Source: Folioceros fuciformis (lineage: Eukaryota > Anthocerotophyta > Anthocerotopsida > Anthocerotales). From it: a stretch of DNA of 64,000 nucleotides. The translations under genes and the position numbers were made by a program. Each line of letters begins with the position of its first letter. Positions within the stretch are counted from its first letter, which is position 1. The notes beneath the pieces were generated by a model. It searched no databases. It saw nothing but the letters and a program-made list of their open reading frames with translations, and had not been told where the DNA came from. Shown here piece after piece: positions 1-12,575 of this stretch. The stretch covers positions 24,661 through 88,660 of the forward strand of contig JBNGIO010006150.1 of the NCBI GenBank assembly GCA_049999805.1, given 5' to 3'.

Positions 1-730
1 AAGGGGCAGTCCCATGGCCAGGATTGCCTAGGTCCTTGCAGAAAGCAGGCGGGTGTCGATCAAGTAGTTTTGACGGAATCGGATGATATGTCCTCTTTCT
101 CAGATTCCTGTACAAGCCTGCCATTGAAATACTTTGCACCTCTTCACAACGCACGTAGGAGAGGTGAAGCTCATACTGCACATCTGGAGTGCATGGACAA
201 AGGTACGATCCTCTCCACCAAAGCCCACTGTTCTGTGCAGCAACGTGCAACAATGAACGTTCTTGTAGGTCCCAACTTCCAGATATGAGCTGCTTATCTG
301 TTCATATCTGACATCCTAACTGCTTGACATGGTTGCTTGCCTGTCCCAGTGGTCTGGCGTTGGAGATTTCAGATAATCGTCTTCCAGCGTGTCATGAGGA
401 CATTTTGCCTCAGCCTAGTCTGGCAACTCAGACATTTTGTCGGGACCGCCTAGCCTGGCAACGCTCGGTCCCGAGCAGGGACCGAGCCTTTTTGTGACCC
501 ATGATCACGAAATATAATATGTAATATATAAAAATTTATGAATATTAATATGAAGAAAAAAATGTTTGGTATATTCTATCGTTGGGGCTCGCCTTTTCAA
601 GCTTGAAAAATAACATTCCAGTCTATCTTCCTAACCAAGGAATCGTTATTTATGTAATTGAGGAAATAAGATGGAAAAACAAGTCCATCCTTAAAAGAGA
701 GATAAACCTTGATAGTGACACTATGGGCCA
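1..730. other. Non-coding spacer, left edge
   Basis: I see no convincing gene here. The only open frame (70-288, +) uses a TTG start and resembles no family I know. Around 400-490 there are short repeated blocks reading CCTAG(C/T)CTGGCAAC, beside a small inverted repeat formed by CTCGGTCCC and GGGACCGAG near 463-487. From about 500 the DNA turns AT-rich, as in the other spacers of this window. Confidence 0.5.
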
Positions 731-1100
731 ACCCCTAAAGCTTAATGACTATCAATAGATTATGGTGTAGGATAGAAAAGCTTAATGACTATCAATAGGT
801 TATGGTGTAGGATAGAAAGGCTCTACCTACATTATGGTCTAAGGATGAGAAAGGCTCTACCTACNNNNNNNNNNAGGCTCTACCTACATTATGGTCTAAG
901 GATGAGAAAGGCTCTACCTACGTTATGGTCTAAGGATGAGAAAGGCTGAGAAAGGCTCTACCTACATAAAGGCTCTACCTACATTATGGTCTAAGGATGA
1001 GAAAGGCTCTACCTACATTATANNNNNNNNNNAAAGGTTGATGAGAAAGGCTCTACCTATATTATACCTACATTATGGTTTGGGATGAGAAAGGTTTTAC
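731..1100. repeat. Two adjoining tandem repeats (40 bp and 34 bp) with two N gaps
   Basis: A 40-bp unit beginning AAAGCTTAATGACTATCAAT occurs twice (about 738-820). It passes into a 34-bp unit beginning AGGCTCTACCTACATTATGG, present in at least seven full or partial copies to about 1100. Two 10-base N runs (865-874 and 1023-1032) lie inside the array, so its true length is unknown. Some copies are truncated or fused, as expected from slippage or unequal exchange. No coding potential. Confidence 0.85.
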
Positions 1101-3640
1101 CTATACTAGGTTGCTCACGCTGCCTCTCCTGCCAACGTTGTCATCTTGTATATGACATTATCTAAAGTATGTTGTAGAGCAATAGAAACCCTTTGCTAAA
1201 ACAACGCTACAATATATGAAAGAGGAAGACCAAGCCCATTTTTTTTTTTGTGAATTGTCTTGGAGCAAGACTTCAAAAACTTGGAAAATGCTTTGCACTT
1301 CACCCCGTGGGTCCCAATGGTAAGGGAGAGAAAGGTGTGTCCAGCTTGTAGAGGGGTGTACTTGTGAACCTTGGCCGATGTACACCCCTTTGCCGTCCAA
1401 CTCGAAGAGTTGAGGATAATATGCTTCCAAACCGTGACCTATGGGGAGTCAGGTACAATCACGTTGGCAATAAAAACTTGTTGATCTAATTGAATAAGGA
1501 AAAGGTTAGCCCAAAGAGAAACACCATTAGGTAGAGTGTACAAGCGCTCCCTAAAGGGCAGAAAGCCAGCCTCCTTGGCCAACAAAAATAGGACATCTCA
1601 CACAGCATCATGCATAACAATCCATTGACCCCCACCTGGACAACAGGTAAGATGAGTACCAGAGTTGTCTAGAGGTGCCCCACAACTGCAAGAGGAGAGA
1701 GAGCATACCACAGGTTGGACCAAACCAAGGCCAAACTTCATTGCAATAGAGAAAGTGGTTGGTGCGATTCAGAAAGCCTAGATGCTAGGTCAAGCCAAGA
1801 GCTTGCGCCATTTCCTAAGCATGAACAAAGTCGTGCCTGAACAGGCTTGGGGATAGAAGAATCCCGAAGAATATTAAGTTGCATTTGCTCATATTCCTTC
1901 TCAAGAAGAGAAGCTTGAAGCCCTCAAATTCTAACTGCAAGAAGAGATGAAAACGTAAGCATAGTAGTCCTAGCCTTAGAAGAAAGAGCGTCCTTAGCCG
2001 ATCTTAGGGACATCTGCCAAGGGAGGGCACCCTCCTTGATATCAAGAATGAAACATTCCAAAATGCAAGCATATGATTTAGGGTTCTCCTTAACGGGCGG
2101 ACCGTTGATGGATATACTCAAAAATGCATCAAGGGTCAAAATATTAAGATTAGTTCTCATGTTATTTATCACAAAGTTTTGTTTAGAAAATCCCGGTTCA
2201 CATACTACAGTACTACAAGGTATGACTAAACATAATTCCCAAAGATGTAATATAGAGGGTGTTAGTACTACCCACTCCCGAGTTGTTGAATATATTTTGT
2301 AAGCTGCTAACATACTCAATCTAGCATTAGGAGACTTCAAGATGGACACAAATGCTAGCAACTCAGCTTGACACACCTCATCAACCACAAAAGGGTCGAC
2401 AACATTAGTATTTGCATCCATAGAGCTAGTTCCAAACTTTTTTAACAATACCTCTAACAAATTATTAACTACCTCACTCCAAAAAATAGATGGTATATAT
2501 AAGGTTTTTTTGTTTCACTTTTTGTTACAATAGTCGAAAGTGTTACAACAACTAGTTCGAGCCATTGCCCTAGTCATCTTATTACGCTCCATTATAACAC
2601 AAAGTTTCTTAATTGATTTCTACATCACTTGTGCTATTCCGAACCTGCTCCCCATATGGCCCCTTCTTTTGAAATGCCCTCAATAGACGGGGATTCAGAT
2701 TTCAAGCACGGTGCTCAAATACCAAAGCTACGGAAATGTAGTTTATTCTCCTTGTCATTAAAAACCATTTACATAATAATTACAACAATCCGGTCCCAGA
2801 CAAAACCCGTGGTGCACATGCTGAATGAAGGGACCATTACAATATGTATTATTCCTCCACCACAAGTGTCATGCCATTGTAGTAGCTTGTGTGTCTAGTA
2901 CTAGTGCCATCAGAAGCTAATTTGCCTTGCATTGCTGCCCTTGAGAAACTCCCCCTCATACACCTCGACTCTCAATGGATTAAGGAGGGTTGTGATTTGA
3001 AACACATACACATGTGTTCGGGTTGCAAGCAGAGTAAACAACAAACCTCCAGCAAGTGTGGCTACGAACCTGTCTTGTTGAAGGTTCGGTGGTTCGAGTG
3101 CAATCCAAACGGGAGGTCCCCCTATATTAGAGAAACCATCACAGGATTCCACTCTATACATTCTGGCCGACATTGCTCTTACATCCCTAATGGAGTCGAC
3201 ACATCGTTCATATGGCATGAACAAGAAACACAATGTGTCTTAGTACCAGACGTGTTGGCAGAGCATCGAGGCTGGGTCTTGGCTGTTCGAACACTAGCAC
3301 GGGCATGGAGAGTGGAAAATGAATGATGTGAATCCGATCTCCATGCCCGTTAACGGCATTCATGATCAGATGGGCAAGTGGTGTGCCTGCTTTTGATTCC
3401 TCCCTCACAGTTGTAGTTTGGTCAATGTTCAATGAAAAACATTGAAACATATGTGAGTAGTTTTATTTTCATTGAGAAGAAAGCACTTGCTTTTGAAATA
3501 GTCGCCTTGCGAAGATGGATATGCCCACAAGGATGCATCCCCTTCATTTTGTGCATGCCATACATGGGTAGGCATGATTATCGACCACGTTTTGTGCATG
3601 TGAAGTTGACTTGGTTTGAAAGTGACGTGCTTGCTTATCT

Positions 3641-4115
3641 AATTTGTGGCTTCATTATCTACATGTAAAAAATGATGGCCTAATTATTATAGATTGCTCT
3701 ACATGGCATGCATGCGGGACCCGATCTCCGCAAAGTTAAGTTTGGCTCTAACTACGTGACAGGTTTTGTGAATTAAGATAAGACGGAAGCCGAAAGGGCT
3801 TGGTGGTGATGGCTTCGTGTAGGCTCAATTGCTCTTCATTGAGTGGCATGCATTGCGGCCTCATTATCTACAAGTAAAAAATCATGGCCTAATTATAATA
3901 GATTCCTCTACATGACATGCATCCATGACCCCATGTCCGCAAAGTTAAGTTTGGCTCTAACTATGTGGCAGCTTTTGTGCATTTAGATAAACTGGAAGAG
4001 CTTGGTGGTAACAACGTCGCGTAAGCTCGACTGCCCTTCATTGAGTGGCATGCATTGCGGCCTCATTATCTACACGTAAAAAATGATGGCCTAATTATAA
4101 TAGATTACTCTGCAT
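3641..4115. repeat. About 205-bp tandem repeat, two and a half copies
   Basis: The segment beginning near TTCATTATCTACATGTAAAA at 3651 recurs at about 3860 and 4062, giving spacings of 209 and 202 bp. The shared block includes a run of short words such as CCGCAAAGTTAAGTTTGGCT. It lies inside the DNA that interrupts the hAT remnant and is non-coding. Confidence 0.8.
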
Positions 4116-4189
4116 GAGTTTTGGTGGAACACGGGCCATGAATTTTGGAGACACGGGCAACACTAGATCTTTCTATATACATACGATGA

Positions 4190-4775
4190 TGTTTATATGT
4201 TTATATGTTTATACGTCCTTTCTCGTATATAACATATGTAGACTGTACCACTGGTATGTGGCATTGATCAAATATAATGACACGTAGCGGCATAGCCAAG
4301 ATGCCTAAACAGTTTTTATGTCATCTTGGGCCCAAACAATATTAATGGCATGGTGTCCCAATAGCATTAATGACATGGTGTCTAATGTTGTGTGATATGA
4401 AATGCATAGCCACCCTTTTTTGTGTACGACATATGTAAACTTAGTATACATCTATTATGTGGCATTAATAAAATATAGTGACACGGAGCCCAAGAGACCC
4501 GATCAGTATTCATAGCATCTTGGGCCCAAACCGAATTAATGGCATGGTGTCCCAATAGCATTAATGGCATGGTGTCCTAGTGAAATGCGTAGCCCATCCT
4601 TTCTTGTACACAACATATGTAGACTCAGTATACCGCTACTCTGTGGCATTAATAAAATACAGCCCAAGAGTCCCATCAGTATTCATGGCATCGCCCAAAC
4701 GGTAATAAAGGCATGGTGTCCCATGATGTGTGAATGTGTAGCTCGAGGTGTAGCATAGCAGGCCCACAAGGGGCC
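4190..4775. repeat. About 190-bp tandem repeat, three copies
   Basis: Three diverged copies share an ACATATGT core at 4232, 4429 and 4613 (spacings 197 and 184 bp). Each is followed by a TGTGGCATTAAT-like word and then GGCATGGTGTCCCA. The third copy has lost internal blocks. Satellite-like, non-coding, and directly after the 205-bp array. Confidence 0.8.
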
Positions 4776-5865
4776 ATAATGCAAACCATACCAAACACCT
4801 AAGCAAAGAAACCGTGACAACGGTTAGTTATCATGATATTAGAGTTACAATTTTTGTTACAATATCCTGGCTCGGTATCACCAAACCTAACTGTAACAAT
4901 TGCCACAAATGTGTTACAAATAACCTCCTTTTAGTTACACTATACCGTAATATGGATGCCCAGCATGTACTAGTGACTATACACGCTCATCTACATCTGC
5001 AAGATAAAATTCAGGACTGAATAAACGACAAGCATACAACACAGAAAGATCACGAAACTTATTATTCACTACATCAAAAATAGCTAAAGCACATTTATTA
5101 ATACTAGCAATGCAAAAACTTAGTTCGCTTTCAGAGTAGTCAGATATTACAAAACCCTCATACATTTTTCAAGTTTCCAATGAAAGAGGAAAGCTTTCCA
5201 CTACTTTCCCATACTCACCCTAAACCTATGACATGACCTATTAACTTTATACATACTTTTGACTTGTTTAATAAAAGAATATATGATAGAAGCTATGCTA
5301 ACTAGCTCTAGATAATCACATTGAAAGTTAGTATTCAAGGAAGTAAGGACCTCTAAAATATGTGATAAAAAGTGAAATGAAAATAAGGCCTTAGTAATTA
5401 GTAAAGCTTGGAAGATAGTCTTCCCTTGCAAAGAAGAAGAACTACTTACTTATTGGCTTTTGGTCAATTTAGGCTCTCATCCTCTTGAGCAAATTTAAGC
5501 AAAACTGGTAATAAACAAACTATTCTACTCATGACTTGACTTTTAGACAACCAACGCACATCATGAATTCCTGATACAGTTAAGACTTGCATTTCTGATT
5601 GCACTTGCAATTCACTCAAAGACGTAGCCTTCTTACTTAAATGATGAAGAGCAACGTGTAATTCCCTCACAATCTTGTTCGCCACCTCAAAGTTGGGAAC
5701 CTTCAATGTTGCCTCTATAGCTGCAAGTGTCGTACAGCGAGAAAATCGATGAGTTTGAGCAAAATACGAATTCACATTACGCGAAAAATTCACAACATTG
5801 TGATCTCCACGGCCTTCTTTCTTGCCAATCATGATTGATGCTCCATCGCCTGCAAATCCACTCAT

Positions 5866-7985
5866 TTTTTAAATGTCAATATCCGCAATTGCTCAACCAA
5901 GGCGTTGGAGATACCTTCCCATTGTGCACTTGTTATGTTGGCTAGCTTCAAAACTCCGTTCGTACCATCCCATTATGCAAATAATACTCATAAATAATTA
6001 TATATTGCACCATCGTCTTATTAGTCCCTTCATCTATGAGTATTCTGTACTATGGACTTGCACGCAACCTCTCCTTTTGTTGTTCGCGTAAAAAAGTTGG
6101 TTGAGAACCACATGCTCCTTACAAACACTATTTATAAGATATGAACCATATCTGGGATGCCCTTCACTCCAATATCCCTCATGAACTCACAAAGGTCTTT
6201 ACACATATGGAAACTCAAATCTTCTTAGCAATAAAATAAGAGAACTTCAACAAGTTGAGAATCTCCTTATCCTCTTTGTTTTATATTAATATAAAATATT
6301 AATATAAAACATACAACTCCACCCAATAAAATGCAACCTTCCATTCTTCCTTGAAACTCTTTGTCTTTTGCACGTTTTATCTCTTTTAACTCAGTTGATT
6401 TGTTTGGTTATTGTCGCCACTCCTTGTTTAATTATCATGTGTAGCTCCTCCAAAAAACTTGGATGTTGCAATTTGAGAAAAATGAGCTATCTTTATTCGC
6501 AATTGTTTTTTAAAATATTATAGCACATGAAGAGCCAAAAAAAAGTTTTAAAGAAGAAGAGGTTAAAATGAGATGAGCTCAAACAAAAATGACTGTTAAA
6601 TCTAAGGAGCTCAAAAACAGCTCTTAAAAAAAAAGAGCACTTACCAAGAAGAAACAAGGAAGGAGAATAAGAAGCAAGAAAGAAGAACAAGCATACCACA
6701 ATGAGAAGAGCAATAATGAGTGATGCTCCAAATGCTAGTGTTGTGGCCTTATGTACTATATATGATATGATATGAGTTCTATGTAAGCCTATGGTTATGA
6801 GATACCATATCTTTAGTCATGATGATACGTGTGTGCAAATTAACAAATTATTGTGTACATGAATAACTACATTCAAAGAAAAATATTATTATTACATATC
6901 TATTTGTAACAATATCTATAGATGTATCAAAATAAGCTAATAAAATCTCATAGATAAATAAAGACATAGCTGATAAATCCTACGGTAAGTGTCTTTATGA
7001 CCATACTAATTATAAATTGGGTCCATATGTACATAATAGATATAAATAGTTGGATATAAAATTAAATAACTTTCTAAGTCTAAACTGAACCATTTATGAG
7101 GTCCCTGAAAAAATAGGGGATCGAGGGTTGGGACCGACTCTTAAAGAACCTCTAGTCCCAAGTTCTTTTCTTCTTCGTTTTATTCTCAGTTTTTTTTATA
7201 TCTTTCTTATTATATATACTTAAATTTACATATGAAGTGAGATACATGCATATTATCATCATAGTGCATACATACACATCATCCAAAGGTTGAAGAGATT
7301 ATAATAAAAAACAAAGAAAAACAAAGTGGGCCTGCGGCTAAGTTGGAGGGCTAAGGGCCTTCGTGAAGGAATAGGACAGATAAAATACCATAAGGAGACA
7401 ATCATGTTTGCTAGGTGTGGGCCTGAACATAAAATAAATCTGTACAAGCTTTTTCACATTCAATAAAACGCCGTGCGTATGGACTGCGCCATGAAACGAA
7501 TTGCGCACACCTTATCACCGTTGGTGATAATAAAGCCATCCAAGTTGATGTCACAGTAATCCGACTGATGCGAATTAAAATAGAGTAACGCGTTGGTCAC
7601 GCGTGGCGGAGAGTGTCCGCCTAGAGAGCAAGCTGGTTGGAAACGGGGATCCCAGATGTCTGTCGCCTCGCCTCATGACATCTCCCAGCCGGAGCTCAGG
7701 TGCACTAGGACGGGGTGAAATCCTTGCTTTCTTGTGGTTCAGATCTTGTCTGCAAGAATTGTAGCTAGAAGCTGGATGAAAGACCGGGAGCAGAATCTGA
7801 TGGCTTGAAATGTGGGCTTTTTCTGCGTGGCACAGCACCGCGGAGGCAGCGAGCTGATCAAGATTTCAGCTCGGCTTGGACGAACTAAGCAGATCAGGAT
7901 TTCAGCCAGGACAGAAGAGCGAAGTGGAAGTGCAGCCCGGCGCTGGTGCTGAGGCGGCCTCAGGGGCACTGGAGCAGCGGGCGAC
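5866..7985. other. AT-rich spacer and upstream region of the V-ATPase gene
   Basis: AT-rich DNA with A/T runs and no supported gene to about 7560. From about 7570 base composition shifts to GC-rich, which marks the likely promoter and 5' leader of the V-ATPase subunit a gene starting at 7986. Open frames here are short and match nothing I recognise. Confidence 0.5.
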
Positions 7986-10900
7986 ATGGGGGTGAAGATG
8001 GATCTCTACCGATCCGAGGACATGGAGCTTGTGCAGCTCATAATCCCTGCTGAGTCTGCACATGATACCGTGACCTATGTGGGGGAGCTCGGTTTGATCC
8101 AGTTCAAGGATGTATGAATCGAAGCGCTTGCCTTTTCTGCCCCTGCCGCCTGAAGGCATTTTGGTTTGCAGCGGCGTAGGGGATGGGCGGGCGGATTGTA
8201 TTCCTGGTGAAATTAATGTTGGTCTTGTTGTGTGGATTGGCAGCTCAACTCCGACAAAAGTCCGTTTCAGCGAACTTTTGCCGTCCAGGTAGTGTGTTGG
8301 AGCACGGTGTGTCATGTGAGGGTGTCCGGGTTTGGTTTTGCAAGATGGGGTTTTGAGCAACAGTGCCGGTTACGTTCAGGTGAAGCGCTGTGGAGAGATG
8401 GAGAGGAAGCTGAGGTTCTTCAAGGATCAGCTCACTAAAGCTGGCCTACATCCTGCCGCAAGACCGGTTTCGGAAATCGACGTTAATCTTGATGAGCTTG
8501 AGGTGCGTGTGTCGTGCCTGGTTGCACGTTATGTGGCAATGCTTTATCTTGGAGCACTACGTTGTGACCCACCTGTGCTCAGGTCAAGCTTGCGGACTTG
8601 GAGTCAGAGCTGCTGGAGATCAACGCTAACAGTGAAAAGTTGACGCGCAGTCATAGCGAACTTAATGAGCTTAGGCTGGTATTGCAACAGGTGGGTTGAC
8701 GCTCTAAGGAGTGTATACTTGACTTGAGTTGGTTCTGAGCGTGATGTGACGTGTGTCCAAGAACCTAGTGAATGGTCCAAGGATCTTCTGTCGTGGATTT
8801 TGTCTACACTGAGAGTAGCCTTGTGTGCCTTGACAGGCAGGAGCTTTCTTCACGTCAGCCCGCTCCACGGCAACCGCAGCACAAAGGGAACTTGACAGTG
8901 CTTCTCCAGCTTCTGGGGACGAAATAGACAGCCCCCTGCTCGAGCAGGTGTGTTCTCTTCTCAAGTATCTAATGCAGTAGCCTTAGGTGGTCGTGTACTG
9001 AGTTGCCAGTGATGAGTAATCTGACAATATCCCTCGTCGGTTTCTGTGATTGTTCCAGGAAATGCAGACTCAGCCTTCTAAACCAGTTCGCTTGGGGTTC
9101 ATTGCTGGCGTAGTGCCCACAGAGAAATCCCTGGCATTTGAGCGAATCCTGTTCCGAGCAACGCGCGGAAATATGTTCCTCAAGCTTGCCCCTATCCAAG
9201 ATTCTATCGTGGATCCAGTCACTGGTGAAAAGGTAGATGGAGGAGTCGTTTTGGAAGTCAGAGAAATGGACATGTGGGTGGTGCAAAGTTGGAGATGCTT
9301 TTTGCGTTTGAATATTCTAACATTTTCCACCTGGCAATGGTGCACTAGATGGCGAAATCAGTGTTCGTGGTGTTCTTTGCTGGAGAGAGGGCACGCACCA
9401 AGATATCCAAAATTGCTGACGTTTTTGCTGCCAACTGCTACCCTTTCCCTGACGACGTCCCCAGTCAAAGGAAGCTGCTGCAAGATGTAATGAAGTGAAG
9501 TGAAATTATCTGGAAGCAGCAAGGTTCTGAATTGCAGTAGAGTGTGGCTTCTGAACGAGGTGCTTTCTTCTCCCAGGTTGCAGCGAGGCTAGAGGATCTC
9601 CAGACAACCATTGATGCAAGCACCTACCATCGGGACAGTGTGCTGACAACAATTGGGTATCAGCTGGAGCAGTGGGTCGCGCTGGTATGTACCCTTGGGC
9701 TTGCCTTGGTTAGTTGATTTGCTGTGCTGGTGAGGGCTGCAAAAGGTTTGGCTTGCCATGTCCCTCAGCTAGTGCCAGGATTTGTGTATTGTAGGTACGC
9801 CGGGAAAAGGCTGTGTTTCATGTTCTCAATTTGTTAAGCATGGATGTGACGAAGAAATGCCTTGTGGGTGAGGGCTGGTGTCCTGTGGCTTCAAAGGCTA
9901 AGGTAAGCTTGCGGACACAGAGCACTCGGGATTGCAGGCCCAATGACTCCCGACTCCCTGCTCATGATTTCTTATTTTACTTCACCAGATTCAGGATGCT
10001 CTTCAGCGGGCTGCATTTGATAGCAATTCTCAAGTTGGAACAATATTTCAAGTTTTGCATACAAAAGAGGAGCCTCCCACTTATTTTATAACGAACAAGT
10101 TCACTAACTCGTTTCAAGAGATTGTAGATGCTTACGGGTGAGTGGAAGTTCTGGAGTGTTGTTTGTGTCAAAGCCTGAGTGGATGTTCTGAGGGTCGGTG
10201 TGTGTCAAAGCGGTCATTCTTCGGCTCCGTCTGAACTGGGTTGTGGTTTTTGGGGTTGCAGAATTGCCAAATATCACGAAGCAAATCCTGGGGTTTTCAC
10301 AATCATCAGCTTCCCATTCCTCTTCGCTGTTATGTTCGGTGACTGGGGCCATGGGATTGTGCTATTTCTGGCATCTCTTTATCTCATTGCAAATGAAAAG
10401 AAGTACTTACGAACGGTAAGGTTCTGGAGCTATGTACCTTTCCCCCTTCCATTGTTTGGTTACGCATCAATATTTGGTCTCATTTGTTTTTTTTGGGTGA
10501 CAGAAATTGTCAGATATGGTGGAAATGACATTTGGAGGAAGATATGTGATCCTGCTCATGTCAATCTTTTCCATGTACACAGGACTCATTTATAATGAGT
10601 TCTTCTCCGTTCCTTTTGAGATCTTTGGCAAAACTGCTTACTCATGCACAGTATCTGAAGACTACTGCAGGTATTACTTTTGAAGCAGTTGTCAATTCCG
10701 TTTGCTGTTGAATGGGATAGTTGTTGGTACCGCAACATGAAATCTGGCCCTTTGATTGAAAGCTGTTAATGTCAGTGCAGCAAGGAAGGCTTGCAAAAAG
10801 TTGGACCAACTTATCCTTTTGGTATCGACCCCATTTGGCATGGTACTCGATCTGAGCTCCCCTTTTTGAACTCTGTGAAGATGAAAATGTCAATACTGCT

Positions 10901-12282
10901 GGGGGTTGCACAAATGACACTGGGAATATTCCTGAGCTTGTCGAATGCAAGGTTCTTCAAGAACTCTTTGAACATATGGTAGGTGTGATAACATTAATGT
11001 TTTGAAGTAACGTTGTGTGAAGGTTTAATGGTCATGGTGTGAAACTAACTTCTCATGTCTGCTCGCGTTGGTTGACTTACTTTGTGGCAGGTATGAATTT
11101 GTGCCTCAGCTGCTTTTCCTTGGCGCCCTTTTTGGATATCTGTGTGTCCTTATCATCATCAAGTGGGTAACAGGCTCACAGGCAGATCTCTATCATGTGA
11201 TGATATACATGTTTTTGTCTCCCATGGAGGATCCAGGGGAAAATCAACTGTTCTGGGGTCAAAGAGGGGTTCAGGTAATGAAATGGGGCATCTGTAGGAC
11301 AAAGTGTCAGTGTGGAGATTTTTGGTGAATGTTGCAGTGTTTTCCTGATATTGATTCTGATCCCTCAGTAGTGTTTCTGGTTTCCAGGTGGTGTTATTGC
11401 TGATTGCACTCGTTGCTGTTCCCTGGATGCTTTTGCCTAAACCTTTGATCCTAAGAAGCCGGCATATTAACGTGAGATTTGAGATTTTGCATCTGTCCAT
11501 TCCCCTTTTCCTTGTTTCAGTTCTTGTTTCCCCTTGAGTTCTTCAAGTCTTAAAGTCTTTTTTCGCTGGGCATTATGGACGACAGAAACTGCAAAATCAG
11601 AGGTATGAAGCCCTCAGGGAGTCAGACACGGATGATATCCACGACGAGGATCACAATGAGCACGAAGAGTTTGAATTTAGTGAGGTCTTTGTTCACCAGA
11701 TGATCCACACCATCGAGTTTGTTCTTGGAGCAGTTTCGAATACAGCTTCATATCTCCGGCTCTGGGCGTTGAGGTATCGCGCTTTGATTTTCCTCCTCCC
11801 CCTTTGTTACATCATTTAGCATGGTCTACGTGGTCTGTTGTTTGTTGCATCACTCGACATGGATTTTCTGTCTTGCGGAGCGTGCATCAGTTTATATGTC
11901 ATCTGATTCTCTGCTCGTCGTCATGTTGCAGTCTTGCTCATTCACAGCTGTCATCTGTCTTCTACGAAAAAGTTCTGCTAACTGCATTCTCGTAAGGCTG
12001 ACCAATGACCTGCAAGAGAACCTTTTTGCAACAAACTCTGATCATGTGCCGCGGTTCTAACATCACGATATCCGCAGGTACTCCAACCCTGTGTTCTGGG
12101 TCATCGGTTTCCTGGTGTTTGCGCTTGCTACAATTGGCGTGTTACTGGTCATGGAGACCCTAAGTGCATTTCTGCACGCATTAAGGCTTCACTGGGTGGA
12201 ATTCCAAAACAAGTTCTTCGCGGGCGATGGCTACAAGTTCCAACCATTCTCCTTCAAAACTCTGCCAGAGGACGAAATATAG
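7986..12282 (+). CDS. VHA-a: V-type proton ATPase subunit a (Vo sector)
   Basis: Large membrane subunit of the vacuolar H+-ATPase; it forms the stator half-channels for proton entry and exit. I could join 18 exons in frame: 7986-8111, 8244-8288, 8380-8502, 8583-8690, 8837-8947, 9059-9232, 9349-9486, 9577-9684, 9795-9902, 9989-10137, 10262-10415, 10504-10670, 10781-10978, 11091-11274, 11388-11471, 11586-11773, 11932-11991, 12078-12282. The product is 809 residues, the usual length for plant subunit a. The cytosolic N-terminal half starts [20 protein letters not shown]. The membrane half carries [14 protein letters not shown], and near residue 717 the essential Arg in [15 protein letters not shown]. 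It ends with [20 protein letters not shown], typical of the family. All introns are GT-AG and 80-250 nt. The gene converges on RPB2 copy 1 with a 293-bp gap. Confidence 0.96.
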
Positions 12283-12575
12283 TTCCCCGCGATCACCCCC
12301 CCTGCGTCGTCGACCTTGGTTTTAGCCTGTTGGCCACTAGGCGCAGCACTCGACGTAAACAATGGTCGATGATTTCACGTTTTATGGGTGTGTGACGGGC
12401 AATGGTACTTCTAGGTGCTTGTGTGTCCCCAGTGGCATGTGCACCTAGGTTGGTGGAAGGATGCAGCAAGCAAGCACAGGGTTGGTTTTTACTATAGTCA
12501 CCATGGAAACCTACTGTGCTGCGCGGTGTCCTCCTCTGTAATCTAATTGGTTGCCAGGAATTCCGTGGTGGCGTC
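12283..12575. other. Convergent 3' spacer
   Basis: 293 bp between the stop codons of VHA-a (+) and RPB2 copy 1 (-). It must hold both 3' untranslated regions. I see no other feature and no clear AATAAA signal. Confidence 0.5.

Larger units (their letters stand above)
1924..5865 (-). pseudogene. Broken hAT-family transposase
   Basis: Minus-strand fragments fall in the order of a hAT transposase of the ZNF862-like type. 5865-5464 has a GFAGDGASIMIG-like segment and ends with a VRWLSKSQ-like motif. 5431-5201 has the segment with FHFLSHILEVLTSLNTNFQ. 2460-1924 is the C-terminal dimerisation region, with an LWELCLVIPCSTVVCEPGFS core that matches the usual pattern of a Leu-rich helix followed by the E-x-x-F-S block. 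The pieces are in different frames with stops between them, and about 2.5 kb of repeat DNA separates the middle from the C-terminal part. I saw no terminal inverted repeats or 8-bp target duplication. It is certainly not intact; the family assignment rests on the C-terminal motif and fragment order. Confidence 0.7.
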
